Positions 1 to 9,216 of a stretch of 64,000 nt of DNA are shown piece after piece. The notes under the pieces were generated by a model. That model searched no databases, had not been told where the DNA came from, and saw nothing but the letters and a program-made list of their open reading frames with translations. Position 1 is the first letter of the stretch. Each line of letters starts with the position of its first letter. Both the position numbers and the translations under genes were made by a program. Source of the stretch: Anaerocolumna cellulosilytica (GTDB lineage: Bacteria > Bacillota > Clostridia > Lachnospirales > Lachnospiraceae); the NCBI RefSeq assembly GCF_014218335.1, contig NZ_AP023367.1, positions 3,473,501 through 3,537,500 of the forward strand. The letters run 5' to 3'.

Positions 1-667
1 AGTCTCCCCACACCTGCTGGAAGGCGAGCAGAGCTCCCGTTGCTATGGCAGGTTTTATAAGCGGCAGAATTATCTTTCTGTAAACTCTGAAATCACTTGC
101 TCCGTCAATGTATGCCGCTTCTATTAATGCGTCCGGTACCTGGTCAATAAACTGCTTTATCAAAAACAAACATACCGGCATGGAAATTAGTGGTAAGACA
201 TGTGCAAAATATGTATTGGTAATCCCTAGGGTATTAATCGTTAAGTACCTTGGAATCATAACTGCTACTGGAACAAACATCAGTGCTGCATTGTTTAATT
301 CCATAATGGCGTACTTCCCTTTAAAGCGAAGCTTTGATAAAGCAAAGCCTGCTAAGGTTGATAATATGACTGCCCCCAGCACTACTAACAGTGTCACCAG
401 CAGAGTATTGAATACATATCTGCTAAGGGGAATCCCAGAGGTTCTCGCTGTTCGAAACAGATTCTCAAAATTATCAAGACTTGGTCTTGATACAAAAAAT
501 CTAGGCGGATATGCAAACAATTCATCCATTGGCTTGAAGGCATGGCAAAATATAAATATAATAGGAAATAACATAAATAAAGCGAGAGGCAGAACCATCA
601 GTATGATCTTTATTTGTCCCCGCTCAAATTTCTTAGGGTTTATCTTGCTTCCCTTGTAACCAGCCAT
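1..667 (-). CDS. Sugar ABC transporter permease, MalG type (partial)
   Basis: Inner-membrane permease of a carbohydrate ABC importer, cut by the window edge so its C-terminus is missing. Reading from ATG at 667 (AGGAGGAG precedes it) the frame is open to base 1: a short basic N-terminus (MAGYKGSKINPKKFERGQ), a first membrane helix, an extracytoplasmic loop, further hydrophobic helices and the EAA loop (EAAYIDGASDFRVYRKIILP) that docks on the ATPase. The EAA loop and size fit the MalG/CUT1 class. It follows the MalF-type permease by 16 bp and belongs to the same operon as the binding protein at 1775-4729. The substrate is inferred to be an arabinose-containing oligosaccharide because GH43 genes are near. 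Confidence 0.9.
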   Translation of the reverse strand, partial: MAGYKGSKINPKKFERGQIKIILMVLPLALFMLFPIIFIFCHAFKPMDELFAYPPRFFVSRPSLDNFENLFRTARTSGIPLSRYVFNTLLVTLLVVLGAVILSTLAGFALSKLRFKGKYAIMELNNAALMFVPVAVMIPRYLTINTLGITNTYFAHVLPLISMPVCLFLIKQFIDQVPDALIEAAYIDGASDFRVYRKIILPLIKPAIATGALLAFQQVWGD

Positions 668-683
668 ACTTAACTCCTCCTCT

Positions 684-1592
684 CTAATCTTCTGTAAACA
701 GTCGTTTGGAAACCGTTGAAAACACATATACAATTCCTAAGAGTACAACGGAAACCGCCGCAGCATACCCCATTTCATAACGGATAAATCCGTAATCTTC
801 GATATGATTCACTATTAACTGCCCCGCATAGCCAGGCGTTGGGTTTGCCCCTGACAGCTGTACACCTATGGCTCCGTTTTGGAATGCCCCAACAATTGTC
901 ATGACTGCCGCGAACAGCATCTGGGGTTTCATGGTTGGAATGGTTATATATATCATTTCCTGAAAACGGTTCTTTACACCATCAATCGCTGCTGCTTCAT
1001 ACAAGCTTTCATCTGAATTAAGTATCCCGGCAAGGATGGCTAAAAATCCAACCCCCATACTACTCCATAATCCTATTATGATTATAATAGGGAGGAGGAA
1101 TCTGGTATCGACAAGCCATCGAATTGGTTCCGTTATAATGCCAGCCTGAATCAGCCAGGCATTTATGTAACCGGTCTGATCTCCGCTAAAGAGTATCTTC
1201 CATAGAGCTGTCATAGCAACACCTGATGTTATTGACGGAGAATATAAAATCAATGCCAATATCGTTCTTGGTGCCGGTGAAATCTGTGCCAGTGCCCAAG
1301 CCAGTAAAAAGGACAGGGCATAACCACCAGGTCCGACTATCAATGCATAGGTTACAGTATTGGGTAATACATACTGCATAAAGATTTCGTCTTTGGTTAG
1401 AAGGGTAACATAATTCATAAATCCGACAAAACTTGGCTTTTCTATGGTATTAAAGTTTGTAAAAGATAATCCGATGGCTATGGCTATAGGAACAATAATA
1501 AATATTATAAACAATATCAGGTAAGGACCCAAAAATACATAAGCCTGCTTGTTACCATATTCTTTTCTGGCAATCTTATTTCTTTTTTTCAT
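684..1592 (-). CDS. Sugar ABC transporter permease, MalF type
   Basis: Second transmembrane subunit of the CUT1-type sugar importer, 302 aa. It has a short basic cytoplasmic tail, six predicted membrane spans (the first around residues 17-42, rich in I/F/L) and an EAA loop near residue 200 ([20 protein letters not shown]) ending in PTMKP, the usual ATPase contact. It lies between the binding-protein gene (upstream) and the MalG-type permease (16 bp downstream). No ATPase gene is present in the window, which is common in Firmicutes where one MsmX-like ATPase serves several importers; this last point is family knowledge, not seen here. Confidence 0.92.
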
Positions 1593-1774
1593 CTGCTAAC
1601 CATTCTTGCCTTTCTATGATTCTATCTAATCTGCCCTGGCAGCTTCAACCAAGGCATGCTTGCTCTCATCACACTCTTGCGCCTTTTAACACCATACCTT
1701 TCTATTTTGATGACCGGTTATAAAACTGAACCATCTTAAATAGAAAGGTATCTGCACATTTTGAGCAAACGCTA

Positions 1775-4729
1775 CTACTCCCCATTTAATATCTGTCTGA
1801 CCGTTTTAAGATCCGGCACCAGATATTCCTTTATTTCTCTGCCATCGGCAGACAGGTAGCCGAATTCCATCAGTTTTCTTTCTGTTTCACGATTAATCCT
1901 CTTCACTGCGGAGTCAATGGTAATTCTTAAGTCTTTTCCATCAACCACCACTTTGTTATAAGAGTTACTTAATTCTCTTTCCAACATATAGGTACCAAGG
2001 ATTCTAGGCGCTTCCAACATCCATTCAGTTTGCTTAAGGATAACCTTCTTATCTTCACTCTTCCAGGGAAGTTCTAAAAAAGCCTCTACATTTGCCGTAT
2101 TCCAGATATATTCATCACCATAGGTAATCTGTAATGTTTGCCCGAATTCTATCTGTGTGTCCTTATTCGTCCACCACTTTAAATATTCCCAGGCCATGTC
2201 TTCCCGCTCCTGTGTACTGTTAAAAATAACACAACTTTCAGCACCTCCGGAAGCATAGCGTTTAATCTCTCCGTCTTCACCCTTAACCCCCGGAAGCAGC
2301 GCAATATCCCAGGAATTAGCGATTTCTGGTGCTGCATTAGTAAGTAGATTATACATGTTGTACTCTGCTATACCAATTGGCATATCACCGTTACGAAAAT
2401 GCTGATAAAAACTGGGTACATCTACGGGCAGATTGTATACAGTGAATAATTCTGTTAATTCTGTTAATCCCCTTATTGCTGCATCACTGTTAACAGCCGT
2501 ATTACCTGCCGTTTTTCCATACAGGGAAGCCCCATGCTGAAATAATAAAGGCGTTGTTCCATGAAAGGTTTTTAAAGATGACATTCCGGCTGTGGGGTAA
2601 TAAAAATTTAATCCTCTCATTTGAAGTTCTGGAAGCATTTCCTTAACCTCGTCTATGGTATCAGGAACTTCAAGACCTAATTTACTTAATATGTCCGTCC
2701 GGTAATATAACACCCAAAAATTGATAGTCTCCGGTACCGCATAGATACCATCACCAATTACAGCAGGAATTAGGAGTCCTTCTACATTTCTTGAAAGGAC
2801 CTCTTTATAATCCTCAAACTCCGTCAAATCTTTTATTGCCCCTCTAATACCAAGCTCAAATGGAATGGAATAATTAATGGAGGCAGCTACATCCGGCGCA
2901 TCACCAGATGCGTTAGCAAGAACCAGCTTATTCTGATCCGGCATAATAGATATATCCACTTTTATACCTGTTTTTGGCGTAAAGCTTTCATCAATCATCT
3001 TTTGCAGGATTTCTACATGTTGTCTCGAACGATTAACCCACACTTGCAAATGCTCTTTATTGACATTTGCCAAAGAATAGGATTGGTTCGTAAAGGAAGA
3101 AAAAAATCTTGCTGTGTTTAAATAAATACTTTTAAAGACACCGGCACCTTTCGGGAGTTTTGCCTCCTCTTGAAAGATATATATTTTATCAAGGCTTAAA
3201 GCATTTCGGTTAACGATATCTATAAGATTGGCCAAATACTGGATTACCGAATTAGAACTCTGCGCTAATTCATTAATCCGATAAGGGATATGATTCGGTT
3301 CTTTGGCAAGGCTTCTTAACCGGTTAGAGGCTATACTAAGAGAAGAAAACGCCGCTATTTTTTTTACTTTAGGATTATACTGCTTTATGCTGTCTTGAAG
3401 GGCATCTAATTGGTCAGCCCAGTGAATAAGCCGCTCCTGTACATCAGGTATGTATTTTACAAGATCTAAATCTCTATATTTATCCTTGTTCTTTCCTGCC
3501 ACCTTTGTTATTTCAAGGGTCAGGTCATTGATTTCACTCATAATACGGTCAACTGCTTCCAGTACATGACGGGTATTATCTCCATTAATAGTTAAAGACA
3601 GGGTATGGTCTCCTGCTTCTAAATAGATAGACACATTCTCTGCATCCGCATCTTTTACCACTAGATTTTTATAGCTTCTGGAGTAGGCAAAGGGATATGC
3701 CTTAAATACTGCTGCCGGTATTTCACCATCAATCCGTATGTCACCAAATACGGGGAAATCTGTCTTATCAGATTGCTTATATGCAAAGCCTATATTATAA
3801 TACCCCTGCTCTTTTACTGTAAATTCATAGGTAACTGATTGCCCGGTTTCTTTAAAGGAAGCTCCATCCAAAACATTTAATACTTTATGTGATGTTTTAT
3901 AGGGCGTTAAAGCAGTATCAAATTCAGAGCTTGGTCTTATGGAGGAATCGTTCCGGTAAGCCATATCCTCGGCTTCCAGTACAATAAGGGCCTCCCCCCC
4001 TGCTGCCTCTTCTTTTTTATATTCAGAATGTTCCCATCCACTATCTAAATAGATATTGCCTAACAGCAGACTTCCCTCAGAAACTGTTAAGTCAATTCGG
4101 TTCTCTCCCTTTTTTAACTCCAAGGCAAGTGGTTCTGAATACCGGTAACTTGCATCCATTAAATATTTATGTTCCCATTGGATTAATTTTTCAGGTACAG
4201 ATACAATCTCGTTACCATAACGATCATAACTGCTTTCTCCTTTGTCAACCCAGGTGCTTTCAAAAACCAGCCGTCTTGCTTCATAAAAAGGCACTTCCCC
4301 ATTCAAAACAAGTGACATCTGAACAGGCAGGATTGACTCTGAATATGACAAATAGTCAAAACTTATATAATATCTGGCATCTTCCGGTGCACGAATAAGT
4401 AACGATCCTGTATCACCTAGTTCCAGGTTAAGTACTTTGTTTTTATACTCATAATTGTCGGCCGTAAGACTGCCGTCTGAACCCTCTACATACGCTTCTT
4501 CTATGGAATATTCCTGTTTTTCACCCGAATAAATACCATACGTATAATTATTCTTAACAACCGTATAGTTCCTTCCAATCATTTCATTGGAATACTCTAC
4601 CTCTTTAGGTGTAGAAGTGTCTAGTGCTTCCTGATTATTTTCTGTCTCTGCAAAGCCGCTTATGCTGCCGGTTAAAACGGTAACCATGACCGCTAACGCA
4701 ATAAAACGGCTTAACTTCTTCCGCCTCAT
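1775..4729 (-). CDS. Very large extracellular solute-binding protein with N-terminal carbohydrate-binding-like modules
   Basis: 984 aa, more than twice the length of an ordinary sugar-binding protein. Residues 1-27 form a signal peptide (basic start, hydrophobic core, GFAETE cleavage region) without a lipobox cysteine. Residues about 60-240 and 245-400 look like beta-sandwich modules; the second opens with LIVLEAEDMAYRN, typical of CBM35/CBM6-like galactose-binding folds. A mostly helical linker (about 400-550) precedes a type-1 solute-binding domain (about 560-984) with the usual PDVAAS and WEYLKWWTNK-like segments. It is the first gene of the transporter operon, behind a strong promoter and two palindromes (4749-4800). 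The substrate is unproven; arabinan or arabinoxylan oligosaccharides are inferred from neighbours. Confidence 0.85.
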   Translation of the reverse strand: MRRKKLSRFIALAVMVTVLTGSISGFAETENNQEALDTSTPKEVEYSNEMIGRNYTVVKNNYTYGIYSGEKQEYSIEEAYVEGSDGSLTADNYEYKNKVLNLELGDTGSLLIRAPEDARYYISFDYLSYSESILPVQMSLVLNGEVPFYEARRLVFESTWVDKGESSYDRYGNEIVSVPEKLIQWEHKYLMDASYRYSEPLALELKKGENRIDLTVSEGSLLLGNIYLDSGWEHSEYKKEEAAGGEALIVLEAEDMAYRNDSSIRPSSEFDTALTPYKTSHKVLNVLDGASFKETGQSVTYEFTVKEQGYYNIGFAYKQSDKTDFPVFGDIRIDGEIPAAVFKAYPFAYSRSYKNLVVKDADAENVSIYLEAGDHTLSLTINGDNTRHVLEAVDRIMSEINDLTLEITKVAGKNKDKYRDLDLVKYIPDVQERLIHWADQLDALQDSIKQYNPKVKKIAAFSSLSIASNRLRSLAKEPNHIPYRINELAQSSNSVIQYLANLIDIVNRNALSLDKIYIFQEEAKLPKGAGVFKSIYLNTARFFSSFTNQSYSLANVNKEHLQVWVNRSRQHVEILQKMIDESFTPKTGIKVDISIMPDQNKLVLANASGDAPDVAASINYSIPFELGIRGAIKDLTEFEDYKEVLSRNVEGLLIPAVIGDGIYAVPETINFWVLYYRTDILSKLGLEVPDTIDEVKEMLPELQMRGLNFYYPTAGMSSLKTFHGTTPLLFQHGASLYGKTAGNTAVNSDAAIRGLTELTELFTVYNLPVDVPSFYQHFRNGDMPIGIAEYNMYNLLTNAAPEIANSWDIALLPGVKGEDGEIKRYASGGAESCVIFNSTQEREDMAWEYLKWWTNKDTQIEFGQTLQITYGDEYIWNTANVEAFLELPWKSEDKKVILKQTEWMLEAPRILGTYMLERELSNSYNKVVVDGKDLRITIDSAVKRINRETERKLMEFGYLSADGREIKEYLVPDLKTVRQILNGE

Positions 4730-4748
4730 ACCTTATTCCTCCATGCCT

Positions 4749-4800
4749 CTAAAATACTTTAGTTTTTCAAAACCATTTTATTTACACTAAATTATTTTAG
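4749..4800. promoter_or_regulatory. Pair of CTAAA-N4-TTTAG palindromes (putative operators)
   Basis: Two 14-bp palindromes, CTAAAATACTTTAG at 4749-4762 and CTAAATTATTTTAG at 4787-4800, start 38 bp apart. They lie between the predicted start of transcription (about 4815, minus strand) and the binding-protein start codon. The position suits a repressor that blocks elongation; the divergent ArsR-type regulator is the natural candidate. Binding is inferred. Confidence 0.5.
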
Positions 4801-4821
4801 TATTTTGTAAACTATGTATTC

Positions 4822-4850
4822 ATTATATATAAATATTTTCTAAAAGTCAA
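4822..4850 (-). promoter_or_regulatory. Sigma-A promoter for the sugar transporter operon
   Basis: On the minus strand TTGACT (4850-4845) is followed by 17 bp and TATAAT (4827-4822), close to the consensus. It points at the binding-protein gene, with a 5' leader of about 85 nt holding both palindromes. Confidence 0.7.
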
Positions 4851-4957
4851 GAATAAAAATATTTTTTTTGTGCATTTCTAACAAATGAAAGCTGATTATT
4901 TATTATTAGCTATAAAAACAACTAAATATAGGCACTGTTTTATATTTTTCAGTACTA

Positions 4958-4986
4958 TTGATTTATTTTAGATTTTGCTTTATAAT
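4958..4986 (+). promoter_or_regulatory. Sigma-A promoter for the ArsR-type regulator
   Basis: TTGATT (4958-4963), 17 bp, TATAAT (4981-4986), then a GGGAGG ribosome binding site at 5007-5012 before ATG 5021. It diverges from the transporter promoter. Confidence 0.65.
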
Positions 4987-5020
4987 GTTTTAATACTTCT
5001 AAAAAAGGGAGGCATCATGC

Positions 5021-5962
5021 ATGATGCATATTAAGACACTGGATGAAGGCTTGGATGTATTTAAAGCTCTTGGCTCAGAAATTAGAATTTCAATCATAAA
5101 GCTATTATTAAAAAATAAGGGCATGAATATGAATGAGCTTGCTACCAGCTTAAAGATTACTAACGGCGCTTTAACCAGTCATATAAAAAAATTAGAGGAT
5201 TGCGGTATTGTCACTATTGTTAGTGAATCTGCCGGTCACGGAAATCAAAAGAAATGTATGGTCCACCTGGATAAGATTTTAGTTGAATTGGAAAGCGAAG
5301 AATTTAAGAAAAATATTTATGAAACTGAACTTAAAATCGGTCACTATTCGGATTATCAGGTATACCCTACCTGCGGACTAGCCACCTCTTCCCAGCTTAT
5401 TGGTGAAGTTGATGATGCCAGATACTTCGCTCACCCTAGCCGTATTGACAGTGATATCCTATGGTTTACCAGAGGTTATGTGGAATATATGATACCTAAT
5501 TTTTTACCTGTATCACAAAAAATTGACCAAATCACTATTTCAGCAGAATTAAGCTCTGAGGCACCCGGCGTTAACAACGTATGGCCTTCAGATATTTATT
5601 TTCACCTGAATGATACGTGTCTTGGAATGTGGACCAGCCCAGGCGATTTCGGCGATGTAAAAGGTATCTTTACTCCTGACTGGTGGTATCCCAACTGGAA
5701 TCAGTATGGACTTCTAAAACTAATTGTAATTAACGAGAATGGAACTTTTATCGATGGATTACAGATATCAGAGGTATCTTTAAAAGATTTGAATCTTGAT
5801 TACAGAAGCAATATCAAATTTAAGTTTGCTATACCGGAAAGCGCAGAACATGTGGGGGGATTAACTATCTTTGGACGCAACTTTGGTAATTACAATCAGG
5901 ATATAAAAGTTCGTATTCATTATAGCCCGATTGACGAAATCAGTAATTCAGCCAATTCCTAA
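5021..5962 (+). CDS. ArsR-type winged-helix regulator with a large C-terminal sensor domain
   Basis: 313 aa. Residues about 1-80 form a winged helix-turn-helix of the ArsR class (FKALGSEIRISIIKLLLKN, then GALTSHIKKLEDCGIV as recognition helix). No metal-binding cysteine pair is seen. The remaining 230 residues are rich in aromatic and beta-strand patterns (ILWFTRGYVEYMIP, SDIYFHLNDTCLGMW, WWYPNWNQYGLLK) and look like a ligand-binding beta domain rather than a metal sensor. It is divergent from the sugar transporter, so control of that operon in response to a sugar is inferred. The start at 5021 has GGGAGG 8 nt upstream; an ATG at 5016 is out of frame. Confidence 0.75.
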   Translation: MMHIKTLDEGLDVFKALGSEIRISIIKLLLKNKGMNMNELATSLKITNGALTSHIKKLEDCGIVTIVSESAGHGNQKKCMVHLDKILVELESEEFKKNIYETELKIGHYSDYQVYPTCGLATSSQLIGEVDDARYFAHPSRIDSDILWFTRGYVEYMIPNFLPVSQKIDQITISAELSSEAPGVNNVWPSDIYFHLNDTCLGMWTSPGDFGDVKGIFTPDWWYPNWNQYGLLKLIVINENGTFIDGLQISEVSLKDLNLDYRSNIKFKFAIPESAEHVGGLTIFGRNFGNYNQDIKVRIHYSPIDEISNSANS

Positions 5963-6005
5963 AAATCTACCGACTGGCAGATTAAGGAATAGTAGTATTT
6001 TCAAT

Positions 6006-6039
6006 AAAATAACCACAGAATTTTCTGTGGTTATTTTTT
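6006..6039 (+). terminator. Rho-independent terminator after the regulator
   Basis: Perfect 15-bp inverted repeat (6006-6020 with 6023-6037, core ACCACAGAA/TTCTGTGGT) followed by a T run. The remaining gap to 6300 is AT-rich and I see no gene in it. Confidence 0.8.
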
Positions 6040-6300
6040 AACGAAAACTGCACATTACCTTGGTTTTTTCAGCAACCATAATTACGCTTAATAAAACGCG
6101 TCTTTTTTTATTCTTTTTATATATTTTTCACAAACTATAAATTTATAAACTTTTATAATGCACATTCAATACTTGGCAAATTTACTCCGAGTACTTCTAA
6201 ATTATTTTATCTATCGCTAAATAAACTATAGTATTTTACAGTTTCTTGTATTTATTGTGAATTAATTGACAATGACAACAACTATCTAACATTCCATTTA

Positions 6301-7911
6301 TTATTCTATTGCATGTATACCACTGCCCCATATTGCAATGCCATTCTTAGAAAGTGCTGTAAAAGTCATAACATTCTTCTTACCAGGTTCATCCCATTGT
6401 ATATTCACCACCCCTTTATATACTTCTTCTCCAAGGGTTATCTCTATAGCAGTTCCATCCTCTTTCAGCTTCCAGCTTCCTGTAGCCGCACCACTAATAG
6501 AAGAATCACTTTTTAATTCTATCAATTCCGATCTAACAACCTCTGGAGTAATAGTGTTACTATGATTAATATACTTATAGATTCCGACTACTTCATCGTC
6601 TGTATAATTACCTAGTGTTTCCCCAACATATCGGTAAGGCGAAACAACCGGCCATCCGTCTTCATTCATATACATCTGATGAACCCGTACCTCATGGGCT
6701 TCCCCTCTGGCTTCAAATCTGGTATGAAAAATCAAAAAATATTTACCGCTTTCCTCTTCATAAAAGGTTGAGTTATGCCCAGGCGATATATAACCCGTTC
6801 TTATCTTACTTTCTTCTCCTTCAATCCAATCAAAACGATAATTTCCCATTAGCTTTGTACCATACTTAAAAATAGATGCATCACTGAAAAAAGTTCCGGT
6901 TGCTCCTTTACAGTCAATCATATCCTTCCCTGCTGCATCATAATAAGGGCCATCCGGATTCTTAGAACGCGCAACACGTATATTATAACCTCCGTCCGCT
7001 GCTAATCCGCCATAAGATAAAAACAGGTAATAATATTTAGTTTCCGGACTGTATTGCACATAGGGCCCTTCAATTCGTACATGGTTTCCTCCCAGTATCT
7101 TCTTCCCATATCCACTTTCTAAGGGAAAGCCTGTTGCTTTATTCATCTCCAGAACAAATATACCGCCTGAATAGGAGCCATACATCATCCATAATCTTCC
7201 TTCTGCGTCAAAATACAGGCAAGGATCAACCACATTAGGTTGTCTTACCGCATCGTAACGGTCTCCGTCTTCACTTGGCATATCAGCTCCCATACCAGAC
7301 TTTAGAATGATACCCAAATCTTTATAAGGTCCCTCTACCTTATCAGCCACTGCGATACCAAGGCTTGCCAGCGGAGAGCTCCCCTCACAGGTGCAGTAAT
7401 ACATATAAAATCTTCCGTCTGCTAGTTGAATCACATCCGGTGCCCAAAACGTATCTGTTTTAGCCCATTCAAAGGCTTCCTTCATTTCTGTTCTAGCATC
7501 AGATATAATGGGATTGTTTGCCGTTACACCGGAACCTATTAATGTCCAGTCAAGGAAATCTTTCGTCTTTGCACCTGCAAGATGAGATCCAAATACGTAA
7601 TAAGTTCCTTCCGCCTTTATCACAGAAGGGTCGTGCACTGACACATTCTTAAAGCTATAGTTTACCGGATTATCCGCTGTAAGCTTTATATTTTCTCCTA
7701 TTGAAATTTTATCGTTATTCTTCACATACTGCTCTGTATCTTCCACAATACCGTCCCCCTTATTATCCTTATCTTTACTTTCCTCTACTTCCACCAAGGT
7801 TTTGTTTTTTACGACAGGAATCTCTCCATTCCCCTTATCAGCACACCCGGCAGTTAAACCCATACATAGCATACACATCCCTATGAGTAATTTTTTATTC
7901 ACCCTTACCAA
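6301..7911 (-). CDS. GH43 family arabinanase-like lipoprotein
   Basis: 536 aa. A type II signal peptide with lipobox LTAGC (Cys about 23) anchors it outside the membrane. The five-bladed propeller of GH43 follows: the general base Asp in VHDPSV (residue about 92), the modulating Asp in VVDPCLYF, and the acid Glu in RIEGPYV. GGIFVLEMN and GYNIRVARS are typical of arabinan endo-1,5-alpha-L-arabinosidases. After about residue 420 comes a small C-terminal beta domain like those attached to extracellular GH43 arabinanases. It probably cuts arabinan at the cell surface, providing oligosaccharides for the transporter upstream. The exact linkage specificity is inferred. Confidence 0.85.
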   Translation of the reverse strand: MVRVNKKLLIGMCMLCMGLTAGCADKGNGEIPVVKNKTLVEVEESKDKDNKGDGIVEDTEQYVKNNDKISIGENIKLTADNPVNYSFKNVSVHDPSVIKAEGTYYVFGSHLAGAKTKDFLDWTLIGSGVTANNPIISDARTEMKEAFEWAKTDTFWAPDVIQLADGRFYMYYCTCEGSSPLASLGIAVADKVEGPYKDLGIILKSGMGADMPSEDGDRYDAVRQPNVVDPCLYFDAEGRLWMMYGSYSGGIFVLEMNKATGFPLESGYGKKILGGNHVRIEGPYVQYSPETKYYYLFLSYGGLAADGGYNIRVARSKNPDGPYYDAAGKDMIDCKGATGTFFSDASIFKYGTKLMGNYRFDWIEGEESKIRTGYISPGHNSTFYEEESGKYFLIFHTRFEARGEAHEVRVHQMYMNEDGWPVVSPYRYVGETLGNYTDDEVVGIYKYINHSNTITPEVVRSELIELKSDSSISGAATGSWKLKEDGTAIEITLGEEVYKGVVNIQWDEPGKKNVMTFTALSKNGIAIWGSGIHAIE

Positions 7912-8070
7912 CTCCTTTATTATTTATCCAAAGTAATTGCGAACCCTTATTTACGACTGAAACCAGCTAAATCACCAAAAGACAGATTATGATTCTTGGT
8001 AAGTCATCTTTACTTTGGTGCTTTTTACCTACTGTTAACCTCCAGACTTATCATTTCACAATTACCTATT

Positions 8071-9048
8071 TTAATTATCCTGTTTCTGAAATTCAAATAC
8101 CGGCATACCATCGTCATTCCATTCCACTTCTAACATCATGGTATGACGATTGGGATCACGTAAAGGATCTCCCACAATTTCATCATACTGCCTGGCATGG
8201 AATATCATAATATCTTTTGTTCCGTCCTCGGACTTTGTAAAACTGTTATGTCCCGGTCCGTATATGCCTTTTTCTTCATCCGTTTTTAGAACCGGATAAC
8301 GTACTTTCCTCCAGGAGGCCGGGTCCAGCAAATCCGCATCCGCATCTGCATACATTAGCCCCACACAATAACATGCTCCCGTTCCACTAGCTGAAAAAGC
8401 CAGGAAGATTCTGTTATCATGCTTAAGGATAGCTGGTCCCTCATCAACCCAGTACATTACTCTCTCCCAATCATAATCCGGTGTAGTAAGCAGAACCTGA
8501 ACCGTTTTTAGTTTCCAAGGCGTCTCCATCTCCGCAATATATAGATTGGAAATCATCTTACCTACACCTACTTTTTCTGCCCATATATAGTATTTCTTTC
8601 CATTATGCTCGAATACTGTAGCATCCAGAGAGAAAGCCCGGAAAGAGAATTCATCTTCATTAGCGCACTGCATCATACCTAACTCTTCCCATTCTCCTGT
8701 TAAGGGATTCTCATCCTTACACATAAGTACATAGGGTCTTATCTGCCAGATTTTTTCTGCTTCTCCTGCGGCAAAGTAGATGTACCATTTGCCGTCCAGA
8801 TAGTGAATTTCAGGAGCCCAGATATGATATCCCATAATTCCGGTATCATGCTTATTCCAGACAACCACTTCTTTAGCATTGACAATTCCCTTAATTTCTT
8901 TAGATTTACGTAAAATAATCCTATCATATTCAGGAACAGATGCCGTAAAATAATAATATCCATCCATATGTTTATACACAAAAGGATCCGCCCGCTGTTC
9001 TACAAGCGGCGTATTATAAGCTGTTTTTCTAAAATTTTCCTTCGTCAT
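8071..9048 (-). CDS. GH43 family exo-alpha-L-arabinofuranosidase-like enzyme, cytoplasmic
   Basis: 325 aa, no signal peptide, so likely intracellular. GH43 landmarks are the base Asp in QRADPFVY (residue about 21), WAPEIHYLDGKWYIYFAAGE in blade two, and the acid Glu in WVDEGPAIL (residue about 200). YGPGHNSFT and MIFHAR are typical of arabinofuranosidases acting on arabino-oligosaccharides. It is read in the same direction as the surface GH43 gene, 159 bp upstream of it, suggesting a two-step pathway: cut outside, import, finish inside. The start ATG has AGGAGATTTAAAA upstream. Confidence 0.85.
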   Translation of the reverse strand: MTKENFRKTAYNTPLVEQRADPFVYKHMDGYYYFTASVPEYDRIILRKSKEIKGIVNAKEVVVWNKHDTGIMGYHIWAPEIHYLDGKWYIYFAAGEAEKIWQIRPYVLMCKDENPLTGEWEELGMMQCANEDEFSFRAFSLDATVFEHNGKKYYIWAEKVGVGKMISNLYIAEMETPWKLKTVQVLLTTPDYDWERVMYWVDEGPAILKHDNRIFLAFSASGTGACYCVGLMYADADADLLDPASWRKVRYPVLKTDEEKGIYGPGHNSFTKSEDGTKDIMIFHARQYDEIVGDPLRDPNRHTMMLEVEWNDDGMPVFEFQKQDN

Positions 9049-9188
9049 TTTTAAATCTCCTATTCACTCTCATAGTTCCTACGCCATACTATTTTATACA
9101 ATCCAAACTTTTATTAGCGTATTGTTAAAATATTTTATTATATTCTAAACTATAAATATATATTATATTTATTTTAATTAAATGTCAA

Positions 9189-9216
9189 CTCTTTTTCACT
9201 TACCCTATCCCAAACC
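9189..9216. repeat. Target site duplication, left copy
   Basis: 28-bp direct repeat, CTCTTTTTCACTTACC and so on to CAAACC, identical to 10793-10820. Long duplications of this size are typical of IS1202/ISNCY-group insertions. Confidence 0.85.

Noticed and set aside
4129-4398. Plus-strand frame of 89 codons opposite the sugar-binding protein gene
   Set aside because: Antisense shadow of a well-supported gene, without a ribosome site.
7973-8020. CACCAAA/TTTGGTG inverted repeat between the two GH43 genes
   Set aside because: Short arms with a 34-nt loop; the T run is on the strand without a gene.
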